A stretch of DNA of 64,000 bases from Hominifimenecus microfluidus (GCA_020687485.1 JAJEQR010000003.1:1-64000); one strand, 5' to 3'. Shown: positions 52,934-61,202, counted from the first letter of the stretch. Program-made: numbers and translations. Notes: a model not told the origin generated them from the letters alone.

Positions 52934-53465
52934 GAAAATCCCCCTCTTTTTTTGTTTGTAAAAAACGTTCTAGTCGGCGCTGGCGAAGCTCTTCTGCCAT
53001 TCGTCCAGCATCGCGGTGCATTTTATCCTGTTGGCCTGGCTCGTTGGCATGGTCATTATGCGCAGCGATCAGAACAGGAGTTTCCCGCATGATCGTTGGT
53101 GGAATCGTATACCGGGGATTCGTGGTTATGTCAGCCGCATAATCCATAACCTTGTCTTTCCCGAGGTCGTTAAGACTTCGAAATGAGGAAAGTAATTGCT
53201 CTTCCCTGGCATCCATTAATGATTCTTTTTCTCTTTTTACTTCTTTGGGTTCTTCTTTTTCGTCTTCCCAGCCCATCAGATACGCGGGCGTTGTGTTCAG
53301 CGCAGAAGCAAAGGCGATCACCTTGCTCTGTACAATGTCGTTCGTACCGTTCTCAATCTTCGCGATCGTTGTCTTGCTTTTGTACCCAAGCTTCACAGCG
53401 AGCTCTTCCTGAGTCAGTCCGCACTCTTCCCGCTTCTTCTTAATTCGAAATCCGATGTCTGGCAT
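52926..53465 (-). CDS. XRE-family repressor of the tail locus
   Basis: 179 residues. The N-terminal HTH_3 domain (IKKKREECGLTQEELAVKLGYKSKTTIAKIENG) is followed by a variable linker and a C-terminal tail. AAGGAGG lies eight bases before the ATG at 53465; an in-frame GTG at 53474 overlaps that site and is less likely. It is divergent from the tail genes and shares an intergenic region with operator-like repeats. Such repressors keep prophage or tailocin genes silent until cleaved by the ImmA-type partner. Confidence 0.88.
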   Translation of the reverse strand: MPDIGFRIKKKREECGLTQEELAVKLGYKSKTTIAKIENGTNDIVQSKVIAFASALNTTPAYLMGWEDEKEEPKEVKREKESLMDAREEQLLSSFRSLNDLGKDKVMDYAADITTNPRYTIPPTIMRETPVLIAAHNDHANEPGQQDKMHRDAGRMAEELRQRRLERFLQTKKEGDFHD

Positions 53466-53488
53466 GGGATACACCTCCTTGTTTCTTC

Positions 53489-53517
53489 AATATAACATGA
53501 AAGTGACGGAAAATCAA
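53489..53517 (-). promoter_or_regulatory. Promoter of the repressor-ImmA gene pair
   Basis: Minus strand: -35 TTGATT (53517-53512), 17 bases, -10 TATATT (53494-53489). Confidence 0.75.
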
Positions 53518-53543
53518 TTGTATTTTAAAAAATAAAAAAAGTG

Positions 53544-53560
53544 GTTGACAGAGAATCAAC
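53544..53560 (+). promoter_or_regulatory. Operator candidate overlapping the tail-gene -35 box
   Basis: GTTGA and TCAAC form an inverted repeat around seven bases and cover the TTGACA box, as expected for a repressor site. Confidence 0.5.
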
Positions 53561-53573
53561 ACTGTGGTATTCT
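53545..53573 (+). promoter_or_regulatory. Promoter of the tail operon
   Basis: -35 TTGACA (53545-53550), 17-base spacer, -10 TATTCT (53568-53573). It is divergent from the repressor promoter and is the only promoter seen ahead of the tail genes. Confidence 0.8.
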
Positions 53574-53580
53574 ACCAACA

Positions 53581-53597
53581 GATGATTTAAAATCATC
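53581..53597 (+). promoter_or_regulatory. Palindromic operator candidate downstream of the tail-operon promoter
   Basis: GATGATTT-A-AAATCATC is a perfect 17-base palindrome at the start of the leader, followed by AAC. A half-like copy GATGATTTAAAGTCAAC occurs at 53825-53841. Confidence 0.5.
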
Positions 53598-53618
53598 AAC
53601 TGGAAAGGAGGGAAAAAC

Positions 53619-53891
53619 TTGACGGATTCAGAGAAACTCAAAGCGATCATCGCAGAAAGAGGGTATGAGCTTCGAAATGTGGCGGAACTGATGGACTTAT
53701 CAGCGAAAGAGCTGCAGCTTCGGGTAGATAACCGGAAGGAATTCAGGAGCGGAGAAGTGGCCGCCCTGTGTGACATTCTGGATATCTCTTCCGTGGAAGA
53801 AAAGAGGGATATTTTTTTTACCAATGAAGATGATTTAAAGTCAACAACGACGATGAAGAGAAGCGTGAATACGGGAGGAGGGAGACGATGA
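53619..53891 (+). CDS. Small HTH (DUF739/Cro-like) protein, first gene of the tail operon
   Basis: 90 residues. The sequence SEKLKAIIAERGYELRNVAELMDLSAKELQLRVDNRKEFRSGEVAALCDIL fits the DUF739/phage Cro-like helix-turn-helix type. The TTG start is preceded by AAAGGAGGG. The stop overlaps the start of the first tail gene (ATGA). In this position it may act as an antirepressor or positive regulator of the tail operon. Confidence 0.75.
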   Translation: MTDSEKLKAIIAERGYELRNVAELMDLSAKELQLRVDNRKEFRSGEVAALCDILDISSVEEKRDIFFTNEDDLKSTTTMKRSVNTGGGRR

Positions 53892-54208
53892 GCTTACAGG
53901 AATTTCGTGATCTTCTTCTTGGGATCACGGAAAAGGCATACCACTTTGAGGCGGCGCAGGACGCCCCGGACAAATACATCGTATGGCAGGAGACCGGCAG
54001 CAGAGCTCTGCTGGCATCCGATTGCAGGCAGGAGGTCATCCATGAACTTCGCGTGGATTTCTACACGGAAGAGGAATATGACCCGATGCCGGAACAGATC
54101 CTGAAGGCCCTGGAGGACGCCGGGATCGCGGTTCCGGAGCAGACGATTGTATATGACACGAATACCCGCCGAATCTGTTACAGCATGAAATGTGAGATGG
54201 CAGGGTAG
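53888..54208 (+). CDS. Phage tail terminator/completion-like protein
   Basis: 106 residues (SLQEFRDLLLGITEKAYHFEAAQDAPDKYIVWQE ... HELRVDFYTEEEYDPMPEQILKALEDAGIA). Size, position just before the major tail gene, and the central RVDFYT strand fit tail terminator or tail-completion proteins of siphoviruses, which close the end of the tail tube. No strong motif exists in this family, so the call depends on context. Confidence 0.65.
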   Translation: MSLQEFRDLLLGITEKAYHFEAAQDAPDKYIVWQETGSRALLASDCRQEVIHELRVDFYTEEEYDPMPEQILKALEDAGIAVPEQTIVYDTNTRRICYSMKCEMAG

Positions 54209-54288
54209 AGAAAAATTTTCAGTAACAATGCGAAAAAGCAACATAACAAAAAGCAAAACAAAAAATTAAAAAACGGAGGAATTAGAAA

Positions 54289-54852
54289 ATGGCATCTTTC
54301 GGAGCGAAGTACATTAAATTTGCAGGAATTAAGGGAGAACCCGCAGGCAAGCTGCCGATTTACGAGGCAGCAGTAGAACTGGGTAAGCTGGTAAAGGCAG
54401 AGCTGACCGTGAATATCGCAACCGGCGAGCTGTATGCGAACAACATGCTGGCGGAGAAGAGTGACGAGTTCATCAGCGGTACGCTGGCCGTGGAAGTAGA
54501 TGATATGGAGAAGGAGGTTGAGGGCGCAGTTTACGGTTCCGCTTATAACGATGGCGAGCTGGTAGATAATGCGGCGGATGTAGTGCCTTATGGCGGTCTG
54601 GCTTACTACAAGACTCTTCAGAGATCCGGCAAGCCGGTGTTCGAAGCCTGCTATTATCCCAAGGCGAAGGCGATTCTGAGCACGGATACCGCAGCAACCA
54701 AGGGCAGCAGCATCACCTTCAACACTAAGCCTCTGAGCTTCACCATCTACGAGCCGGATAACGGCGACTGGAGATACCGTAAGGAGTTCGCAACCGAGAA
54801 GGAAGCGATCGCTTACGTGGATGAGAAGCTGGGAAGAACGGCGGAAGCGTAG
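54289..54852 (+). CDS. Phage major tail (tube) protein
   Basis: 187 residues of the phi13/Gram-positive siphovirus tail-tube type: FGAKYIKFAGIKGEPAGKLPIYE start, NIATGELYANNMLAEKSDEF, then YGGLAYYKTLQRSGKPVFEACYYPKAK and the C-terminal TFNTKPLSFTIYEPDNGDW part. It would form the stacked rings of the non-contractile tail tube. GGAGG precedes the ATG. A hairpin follows at 54875. Codon use is host-like and suggests high expression. Confidence 0.88.
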   Translation: MASFGAKYIKFAGIKGEPAGKLPIYEAAVELGKLVKAELTVNIATGELYANNMLAEKSDEFISGTLAVEVDDMEKEVEGAVYGSAYNDGELVDNAADVVPYGGLAYYKTLQRSGKPVFEACYYPKAKAILSTDTAATKGSSITFNTKPLSFTIYEPDNGDWRYRKEFATEKEAIAYVDEKLGRTAEA

Positions 54853-54874
54853 GGCGACCTCAGGGCAGAACTTA

Positions 54875-54898
54875 GCCCCGGAGCAGCGACTCCGGGGC
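54875..54898 (+). terminator. Hairpin between major tail gene and tail chaperone gene
   Basis: GCCCCGGAG and CTCCGGGGC pair around CAGCGA. No T-run follows, so it is probably a partial terminator or mRNA stabiliser allowing more major tail protein than chaperone. Confidence 0.6.
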
Positions 54899-54918
54899 AT
54901 TACAGGAGAGGATAGATT

Positions 54919-55308
54919 ATGTTTGCAAAAACAGTAACGGCAACGATCCGGGATCGGAAGTATCATCTGGCCTATACGGCTAAGGCTATGTTTGAGCTGA
55001 TGGATCTGCTCGGTGATAAAGAACTCATGCGTGTGATGATCGACAATTCACCGGAAGGCTACCGGGATATCTGCCAGGCGGCGGAGATCATGTCTCGGGC
55101 GGCAGAAGAGCTTCGCCGGTATGAGGGTCAGGACGCAGGCGAGATCCTGTCAGCGGATGAATTGATGATCAGCGCACGGCCGGTGGATCTTCTGGAGCTG
55201 AAAACAGCGATGACGCAGGCAGTTGCCTATGGTTACGGCAGGGAGATTGAGAATAAGACTGAGGAGATTGACCTCGGACTGGCGGAGCTGCAAAAAAAAA
55301 CAGAATAA
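54919..55308 (+). CDS. Phage tail assembly chaperone, gpG-type (zero-frame product)
   Basis: 129 residues, mostly helical (AYTAKAMFELMDLLGDKELMRVMIDNS ... LELKTAMTQAVAYGYGREIENKTEEIDLGLAELQKK). It lies between the major tail and tape-measure genes, the fixed position of tail chaperones. The last codons form a run of nine A's containing the heptamer A-AAA-AAA (55293-55299), the standard -1 slip site. It binds the tape measure and helps build the tube. Confidence 0.85.
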   Translation: MFAKTVTATIRDRKYHLAYTAKAMFELMDLLGDKELMRVMIDNSPEGYRDICQAAEIMSRAAEELRRYEGQDAGEILSADELMISARPVDLLELKTAMTQAVAYGYGREIENKTEEIDLGLAELQKKTE

Positions 55309-55448
55309 GCCGGGCGGCCTTTCTGTCAATGGCGTTATCTTTGGGGTTAAGCGTCCTGGAGACAGAATATATGTCTCCGGGACGCGTATATGATTTGGCG
55401 GAGCTGCACATCCGAAGGATGGGCGGATATAAGGAAAGGGAAGTTTAG
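54919..55448 (+). CDS. Phage tail assembly chaperone, gpGT-type (-1 frameshift product)
   Basis: If ribosomes slip one base back on A-AAA-AAA (55293-55299), reading continues through AAC-AGA-ATA and encodes a further 50 or so residues (beginning NRISRAAFLSMALSLGL and containing MSPGRVYDLAELHIRRMGG), stopping at TAG 55446-55448. Such C-terminal T domains with a GxVxDLxEL-like end are typical of tail chaperones in siphoviruses, which produce both G and GT by frameshift. This is the best evidence that the tail genes were under selection as a working set. Confidence 0.75.
55293..55299 (+). promoter_or_regulatory. Programmed -1 frameshift slippery site
   Basis: A-AAA-AAA in the zero frame of the chaperone gene, inside a run of nine A's (55292-55300). 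The zero frame ends two codons later (TAA 55306). Confidence 0.75.
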
Positions 55449-55998
55449 CTTAGAGATATTCATATCTCCACGCCCAGGGCTCATAGCCAAGATGCCGGAT
55501 GGTATCATCATAGCAAAGTTTGATTTGCCAATCCGGGATTTCACCACGCTTGATTTTTTTGCAAGTGTCCATTATCTGTTTCCGATTAGCTTTTTGCCAA
55601 CGTGGATCAGAATAGGACTTTGCAGGAGGGTCGAAATCTTCTTTTTTATATTACGCATATAGTAATAGAGATAAGCGTGGGCAATAGGGATATACTGTTT
55701 GTTTCTCTCTTTCCAACATTCAAAAGAATATTGCTTATATAGTTTGATTGCTTTTTTGATAATAAAGGAAAAAAATTTATATAAAAAGTAACCAACAAAG
55801 AGAATACCAAAATAAATATCAAACCAGGTTAGTCCAGGAGAATAAAACATAGGAAGCACCTCCTTTTGCGTTAAAGATAGCATCAAAGAAGGAGAAAGTC
55901 AATAACAGGAGATGAAGTATGGCAACACAAACAGAGAGTACAAAATTTGTACTGGAAGGAGATAAAGAGTACAAAGAAAAGCTGGAAAGTACCAGCCT
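55347..55998 (+). repeat. Tandem duplication, left copy
   Basis: The stretch from the end of the gpT part, through an antisense gene, to the first codons of a tape-measure gene. It is repeated at 56112-56763 with an offset of 764-765 bp. The two copies differ at many places but align throughout; the best conserved part is the 80 bases around the tape-measure start. Confidence 0.85.
55450..55850 (-). pseudogene. Frameshifted copy of the antisense membrane-protein gene
   Basis: It starts MFYSPGLTWFDIYFGILF at 55850 with AAGGAGGTG upstream and follows the intact copy (56214-56615) up to AHAYLYYYMRN. There one frame change near an A-rich stretch leads to a stop at 55572. In the other frame the match resumes as DPPAKSYSDPRW ... 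YDDTIRHLGYEPWAWRYEYL to the stop at 55450. So the gene was once complete and has decayed, or it makes a shortened 92-residue membrane protein. Confidence 0.8.
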
Positions 55999-56095
55999 GC
56001 AGTATTCAGATGCTCGTTCTGTATCGTGGATTTCAGCGCGTGTGAAGAATCTGTATGTTGTGGAGGGAGAGACTATTTCTTTTCTCATGGTATAA
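55919..56095 (+). pseudogene. Truncated tape-measure gene start
   Basis: The first 23 codons (MATQTESTKFVLEGDKEYKE...) with the ribosome site AGGAG are almost identical to the start of the tape-measure gene at 56684. The frame then runs into about 110 bases of unrelated sequence and stops at 56095 (58 codons). It is the stump of a second or former tape-measure gene, left by the duplication. It might still be translated as a short peptide. Confidence 0.75.
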
Positions 56096-56111
56096 AGAAG
56101 GACTGTGATTG

Positions 56112-56763
56112 CAATAAAAATCCTGGGAATGAAATATATATCCCCAGGAGGTGTGTAATTTGGTGAAGTTGCGCATCCAAGCAAAGGGAAGGTATAAGGC
56201 GTGGGCGATTGACTTAGAGATATTCATATCTCCACGCCCAGGGTTCATGCCCTAAGCGTTGGGTGGTATCATCGTAACAATGTTTAGCTTCTTGTTCAAA
56301 ACTTTTGTCATGCTTGATTTTTTTACAAGTGTCCATTATCAGTTTTCGGTTGGCTTCCCTCCAACGGGGATCGGAAAAAGACTTGGCTGGGGGATCAAAT
56401 TGTTCCCAACTGATTTCGAGATCATTGCAGTAAATGTAAGCATGGGCAAGTGGGATGTACTTTTGGTTTTTTTCTTTCCAGCATTCATAAGAATACTGTT
56501 TATATATTTTGGTTACTTTTTTGGTAATAAATGAAAAAAATTTATATAAAAAGTAACTAACAAAGAGAATGCCAAAAAAAATATCAAACCAGGTTAATCC
56601 GGGGGAATAAAACATAGGAAGCACCTCCTTTTGCGTTAAAGATAGCATCAAAGAAGGAGAAAGTCAATAACAGGAGATGAAATATGGCAACACAAACAGA
56701 GAGTACAAAATTTGTACTGGAAGGAGATCAAGAGTACAAAGAAAAGCTGGAAAGCATTAATCA
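56112..56763 (+). repeat. Tandem duplication, right copy
   Basis: Matches 55347-55998. The left end (56112-56212) is a decayed copy of the gpT coding part (YISPGG for YMSPGR, then stops). Then come the intact antisense gene and the real tape-measure start. About 113 bases of sequence (55999-56111) separate the two copies. Confidence 0.85.
56214..56615 (-). CDS. Uncharacterised membrane protein encoded antisense within the tail operon
   Basis: 133 residues. ATG at 56615 with AAAGGAGGTG upstream on the minus strand. An N-terminal membrane segment (GLTWFDIFFGILFVSYFLYKFFSF) is followed by a basic stretch (KKVTKIYKQY) and a soluble domain of about 90 residues (CWKEKNQKYIPLAHAYIY ... SDPRWREANRKLIMDTCKKIK ... 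CYDDTTQRLGHEPWAWRYEYL). No family is recognised. It is AT-rich and against the direction of the tail genes, like cargo (moron) genes of prophages. An immunity or exclusion role is possible but only inference. A decayed second copy lies at 55450-55850. Confidence 0.7.
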   Translation of the reverse strand: MFYSPGLTWFDIFFGILFVSYFLYKFFSFITKKVTKIYKQYSYECWKEKNQKYIPLAHAYIYCNDLEISWEQFDPPAKSFSDPRWREANRKLIMDTCKKIKHDKSFEQEAKHCYDDTTQRLGHEPWAWRYEYL

Positions 56764-59700
56764 GCAGTATGGAAAACTCTATCAGCAGCTTACGAAGTTA
56801 AAGACAGAGACGGAAAATACCGCAAATGCCAAGGATATTCTTAAGAAAAAAGTGGAATTACTTGAAAAAGCTCAAAGTAATCAGAACGAAAAGGTGAAAT
56901 TGCTGAATGAGCAGATTCAAAAAGCGGAAGAAATTCAAAAAAATTATTCGAGTCAGGTAGAAAACGCTAAAGGAAAGATTGAGAAGACTACAGAGCAGCA
57001 GAAAAACTTGGGTGAAGTTACAGAAGAAACAAAGCAGCAACATGAGCAGCTAACTCAGGAGTTGCAACAGTATCAGCAGAAACTGCAGTCCGTAAAGGAA
57101 CAGCAGGAGCAAGCGAAAACGAGTATCGCTCAGTGGAAGGATGAATTAGAGGATGCACAGAGTAATGTAGAGTCTTTTTCTCAAAAACTTCAGGAAAGCC
57201 AGGAGTCTCTTCAGAAGATGACAGAGAATGCAGGGCATGCTGCGCAGGGGGTAGATCAAATCGGCAGCAGCACCAGCGAGGCGGCAGATAGTGCTTCTGA
57301 TTTCGGAGAGCGATCGACAGGCGCATTGGAAGCGCTTGCAGCAAACTTGTCAAGCTCTTTCATAGAGTTCGGTATTTCGAAAATCAAGGACGCATTACTT
57401 GATTGCATTGATGCTACGGGAGCATTTGAGACAGCGGTTGCCAATATCAGTACCATTGCAGATACGAACATAGTTCCTCTGGATGATCTGAAAAACAGTA
57501 TTGTTACATTGTCCAGCGAACTCGGTGTGTCAGCAGGCGATGTTGCAGACTCGGTATACGGAGCAATTTCCTCCGGAATCGATACGGCAGATGCTATAGG
57601 AGTTGTAGAAGAGGCGACAAAGCTGGCGGTTGGAAGTTTTACTGACACTACAACAGCGGTGGATATTCTGTCTGCAGCGATTAATGCCTACGGTCTGGAG
57701 AGTTCGCAGGCATCACAGATGTCGGATTACCTGATTACTATGCAGACGCTTACGAAAACATCTGTGGGGGAACTGGCAGCAAATATGCAGGCGATACTTC
57801 CCACTGCGGCGGCTTACAATGTTCAGATGGATAACTTGTCTGGTGCCTATGTGATTATGGCAGAGAATGGAAGTTCTACTGCAGAAGCAACTGCCTATCT
57901 GGAATCAATGCTGAGCGAGCTGGGCGATTCCGGAAGTGCAGTGTCGGCAACCTTGAAGGAATCCACAGGTATGTCGTTCGAAACTTTATCGAAAAAGGGA
58001 CAGTCGCTGGGAGATATCATGAAGATCCTGAGCGAAAGCGTGAATGGGGATCGGAATGCTTTCAGAGATTTATGGGATAGTTCCGAAGCTGGTGTCGGAG
58101 CACTGTCGCTTCTTCAGGCTGGTACGGAGAAATATAACGATGTTCTGGAGCAGATGGAGCAGAGTACAGGGGCGACGGAGACGGCATTTGGACAGATGAG
58201 CGATACGGTGGAATTCTCCAAGCAAAAAATGGAGAACGCTTTCGAAAATCTGAAGGTGGCGATCGGAGATCAACTCAGCCCTGCGATTAAGGATATGTCG
58301 GATCTCGGAGCAGACGCTTTTTCCTGGGCAACCAATTTTGTTAATGATCACCCGGATGTTGTAGCTGCGATTGGCGCAGTGGTAGCCGGGGTGGGAACGA
58401 CGATAGCAGCAATTGTCGGACTTACGACGGTAACAACGATAGCAACTCAGGTGGTAGGTGCATTTCAGACACTGATAGATACGCATCCGATTACACTGGC
58501 TATTACAGCGATTGCCGCGCTAGTTGGAACCGTTGGAGCTTATATTGCATTGGCAGATGAGACGGAATCCGAGACTATGCAGCTTAAGCGAAGTGCGGAA
58601 GAACTTAAAGAAGTTGTAGATGAAACCAAGAATTCTTATGATGCGGAAATTAAGAAAATTGAAGCCAATGTTAAGCTACAAAACGATCTTGTAGGCAGCC
58701 TTTCTACTTTGATTCGAGAAGAAGAAAAATCTGCAGAAACGAAAATAAAGATTTCCGGAATCGTGGACAGGCTGAACGAGACAATTCCCGGTTTAGCACT
58801 TGCGTATGATCGGCAGACAGATTCGCTGAATATGACAATAAAAGCCATAGAGGCTTTGATTGAACAGGAGGAGCTGGAGCAGGAATATCAGGCGGCTGTG
58901 GAAGAGCACACGGAATTGCTGGAAGAACGAGCGGAAGCTTCCGATGTATTGCGTGAAGCAGAGCAGAAGCTGATTGAATCAACAGAGGCATACAATGAAG
59001 CAAATGATGTAGGTGCAGAGACATTAGATGTATCTGTCGGGAAAATTGCGCAGCTGCGGACAGAGATGAGTTTGGCGCAGGAGGCATATGCTGCGGCTGA
59101 GGGGGCGATCGCACTTCTGGATGAACGTCTGCAGGAGTCGGAGACAGTTATGGATGAGTATCAGCTCAAGATTGGAGCTGCTCAGTTAAGTCTGGATGCG
59201 ACTCAGTTAAGTCTTGCCGGTATGAGTGATGCAACTCTTGCCATGAGAGAGAGTATGGTTGAATCTTCGACTGGCTGCGGAGAGCTGCAGGAGGCGATTG
59301 CTGCGCTGGATGAGGCATATCTTACACATACTGGAGAATTACAACTGCGGGCAGAGGAAATCCGGGCGCAGCAGGAGTCACTGCGGGAAGAACATGAGGC
59401 CACCAGACAGAAGATCTATGACACACTTAGCAGTGAAATGGGGATGTTTGAGGAAGTCAGCATTAAAGGCTATGATAGTGTAGAGACGATGATCGGTGCG
59501 CTGGACAGCCAGATCAGCTTCATGGATACCTATGCGGCGAATATTCAGAAGGCGATGGAGCTTGGCGTTGACGATGGCATTATAAAAACTCTTTCTGATG
59601 GATCGGTTGACTCAGCAAAGATTTTGCAGGCGATTGTAGATGACGGCGGTATACACATTGATGAGTTCAATGAAAAATTTAAGAAGGTAGAGGAAGGTAA

Positions 59701-60367
59701 GAAGACATTTTCTGAAAATCTTGCGGAGATACAGGGTGAGTTTGGTAAGCGAATGCGCGATTTGAAAATGGAACTGGCCAATACCATAAAAGAAATGAAT
59801 AAGCAGGAGGAAACCTATAAGGCTGGGTTGCAGAATCTGCAGGGATTCATTGATGGCACAACAAATAGCGAATTATGGGAAAAGCTTATTCGTGTATACA
59901 GACGAATGGCTTTGACTGCAATACAAACTGCGAAAAACGTATTCGACCAGCACTCCCCTTCCCGAAAGTTCCATGAGATCGGCCAGTACAACGTAATCGG
60001 TGCGATCCAGGGCACGGAGGCGGAGCGGCCTCGCCTGGTACAGGCTTACGCGAATACGGCGAGCGCGGCGATCGAAGCCTACAACACAAGAGCGGCTGCA
60101 CTGATGGAGAATATGAGAGCGAAGCAGTATGCGGAGTTCATCTCTGTGCCTGCCGCCATGCGGGACGACAGGGAGATGCGTCTGCCGGAGACTTCGGCGG
60201 ATCCGGCGGCGCTGCAGATGCTGGAGCGTCTGGCGGAAGCCATGGAGAGTCGAAAGAACCGAAGCGACATCACGCAGAACGTAACCATCGTGAATCCGGA
60301 GGGAACTCCGGCGGCGAATGCCAGAGCATTGCGAAAAGTAGAAAGGGGGCTTGCATTTGGCCTGTAA
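56684..60367 (+). CDS. Phage tail tape measure protein
   Basis: 1,227 residues. A long N-terminal coiled coil (about 20-180, Gln/Glu/Lys-rich) is followed by a TP901-type tape-measure core (about 240-450: LSSELGVSAGDVADSVYGAISSG, AINAYGLESSQASQMSDYL, TVGELAANMQAILPTAAAYNV). Hydrophobic segments lie near 550-620, further coiled coils follow, and the C-terminal motif SPSRKFHEIGQYNVIGAIQG is typical. It sets tail length and lies in the tube lumen. ATG 56684 has AGGAG upstream. Base use changes at about 59940 from AT-rich to the GC-rich use of the host and next genes, suggesting mosaic origin. Confidence 0.92.
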   Translation: MATQTESTKFVLEGDQEYKEKLESINQQYGKLYQQLTKLKTETENTANAKDILKKKVELLEKAQSNQNEKVKLLNEQIQKAEEIQKNYSSQVENAKGKIEKTTEQQKNLGEVTEETKQQHEQLTQELQQYQQKLQSVKEQQEQAKTSIAQWKDELEDAQSNVESFSQKLQESQESLQKMTENAGHAAQGVDQIGSSTSEAADSASDFGERSTGALEALAANLSSSFIEFGISKIKDALLDCIDATGAFETAVANISTIADTNIVPLDDLKNSIVTLSSELGVSAGDVADSVYGAISSGIDTADAIGVVEEATKLAVGSFTDTTTAVDILSAAINAYGLESSQASQMSDYLITMQTLTKTSVGELAANMQAILPTAAAYNVQMDNLSGAYVIMAENGSSTAEATAYLESMLSELGDSGSAVSATLKESTGMSFETLSKKGQSLGDIMKILSESVNGDRNAFRDLWDSSEAGVGALSLLQAGTEKYNDVLEQMEQSTGATETAFGQMSDTVEFSKQKMENAFENLKVAIGDQLSPAIKDMSDLGADAFSWATNFVNDHPDVVAAIGAVVAGVGTTIAAIVGLTTVTTIATQVVGAFQTLIDTHPITLAITAIAALVGTVGAYIALADETESETMQLKRSAEELKEVVDETKNSYDAEIKKIEANVKLQNDLVGSLSTLIREEEKSAETKIKISGIVDRLNETIPGLALAYDRQTDSLNMTIKAIEALIEQEELEQEYQAAVEEHTELLEERAEASDVLREAEQKLIESTEAYNEANDVGAETLDVSVGKIAQLRTEMSLAQEAYAAAEGAIALLDERLQESETVMDEYQLKIGAAQLSLDATQLSLAGMSDATLAMRESMVESSTGCGELQEAIAALDEAYLTHTGELQLRAEEIRAQQESLREEHEATRQKIYDTLSSEMGMFEEVSIKGYDSVETMIGALDSQISFMDTYAANIQKAMELGVDDGIIKTLSDGSVDSAKILQAIVDDGGIHIDEFNEKFKKVEEGKKTFSENLAEIQGEFGKRMRDLKMELANTIKEMNKQEETYKAGLQNLQGFIDGTTNSELWEKLIRVYRRMALTAIQTAKNVFDQHSPSRKFHEIGQYNVIGAIQGTEAERPRLVQAYANTASAAIEAYNTRAAALMENMRAKQYAEFISVPAAMRDDREMRLPETSADPAALQMLERLAEAMESRKNRSDITQNVTIVNPEGTPAANARALRKVERGLAFGL

Positions 60368-60398
60368 GATACAGTTTTTCTTCCGAAGGGGAGAAGAT

Positions 60399-61202
60399 AT
60401 GCTTGTGATTGGGGATAACGAGTACGGAATTGTGGATTATTCCGGACTGGAAGCCCCGGAATATGAATATGACACAGAGACGCGGCTGAGCGGTTACGGA
60501 AGTACGATCCGGAGCCGCAGAATCCCGGAGCGCGAGATTACGATCACTGCGGAGTACAAGTCGAGGAGAGTCGGGAAGGAGGAGGCCAGGGAGGAAGTGA
60601 TGAAGTTCTTCCGCCCGTACAGCAGCGGCTGCCTGACAATCCGGAGAGGGACGAGGGAGCGAAAGATCGATTATGAGATCTCAGAATTCCGGTCGAAGAA
60701 TACGAATATTCACGATCGCTTTCAGTTTCAGGTGACGCTGCTGTGTTCCAATCCGGCGCTGCTCTCGGCGCGGGAGTATGTGAATGTCACGGAATGGAGA
60801 GACGGTCTGCGCTTCCCTTTCCAGCTTCCCTTCTCTTTCCGGAAACGGGGAGGAACTTCAGTCGTTATCAATAACGAGGGGAATCTGGAGACTCCGGTGC
60901 TGATCCAGTTCTACGGCCCGGCGCTGAATCCAGTGATCTGGAATGAGAGCACGCATGAACATGTGAAGGTGAACGCTGAGCTGAAGGACGGGGACGTACT
61001 GGAGATCAATACGGATTTCGGAGCGAAGAGCGTGATCCGGCGCAGCGGAAATGAAGCGGTGAATATGAATCAGGTGCTGGATCTTACGTCGCGCTTCTTC
61101 TGGCTGCAGCTGGGCGAGAACCTGATCTCATACAGCAGCGACAGTGAAGCGCAGAAGAACAGGGTACTGGTCTCCTATCAGGAGCGGTATCTGGGAATAT
61201 AA
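60399..61202 (+). CDS. Phage distal tail protein (Dit-like)
   Basis: 267 residues of the siphovirus tail-component (Sipho_tail/Dit) type: YSGLEAPEYEYDTETRLSGYGSTIRSRRIPEREITITAEY at the start, KFFRPYSSGCLTIRRGTRERKIDYEI, and a C-terminal galectin-like part (PVLIQFYGPALNPVIWNE, DGDVLEINTDFGAKSV). It forms the ring joining the tail tube to the tip. ATG 60399 has GAAGGGGAG upstream; an in-frame TTG at 60351, overlapping the tape-measure gene, would add 16 residues. Confidence 0.82.
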   Translation: MLVIGDNEYGIVDYSGLEAPEYEYDTETRLSGYGSTIRSRRIPEREITITAEYKSRRVGKEEAREEVMKFFRPYSSGCLTIRRGTRERKIDYEISEFRSKNTNIHDRFQFQVTLLCSNPALLSAREYVNVTEWRDGLRFPFQLPFSFRKRGGTSVVINNEGNLETPVLIQFYGPALNPVIWNESTHEHVKVNAELKDGDVLEINTDFGAKSVIRRSGNEAVNMNQVLDLTSRFFWLQLGENLISYSSDSEAQKNRVLVSYQERYLGI

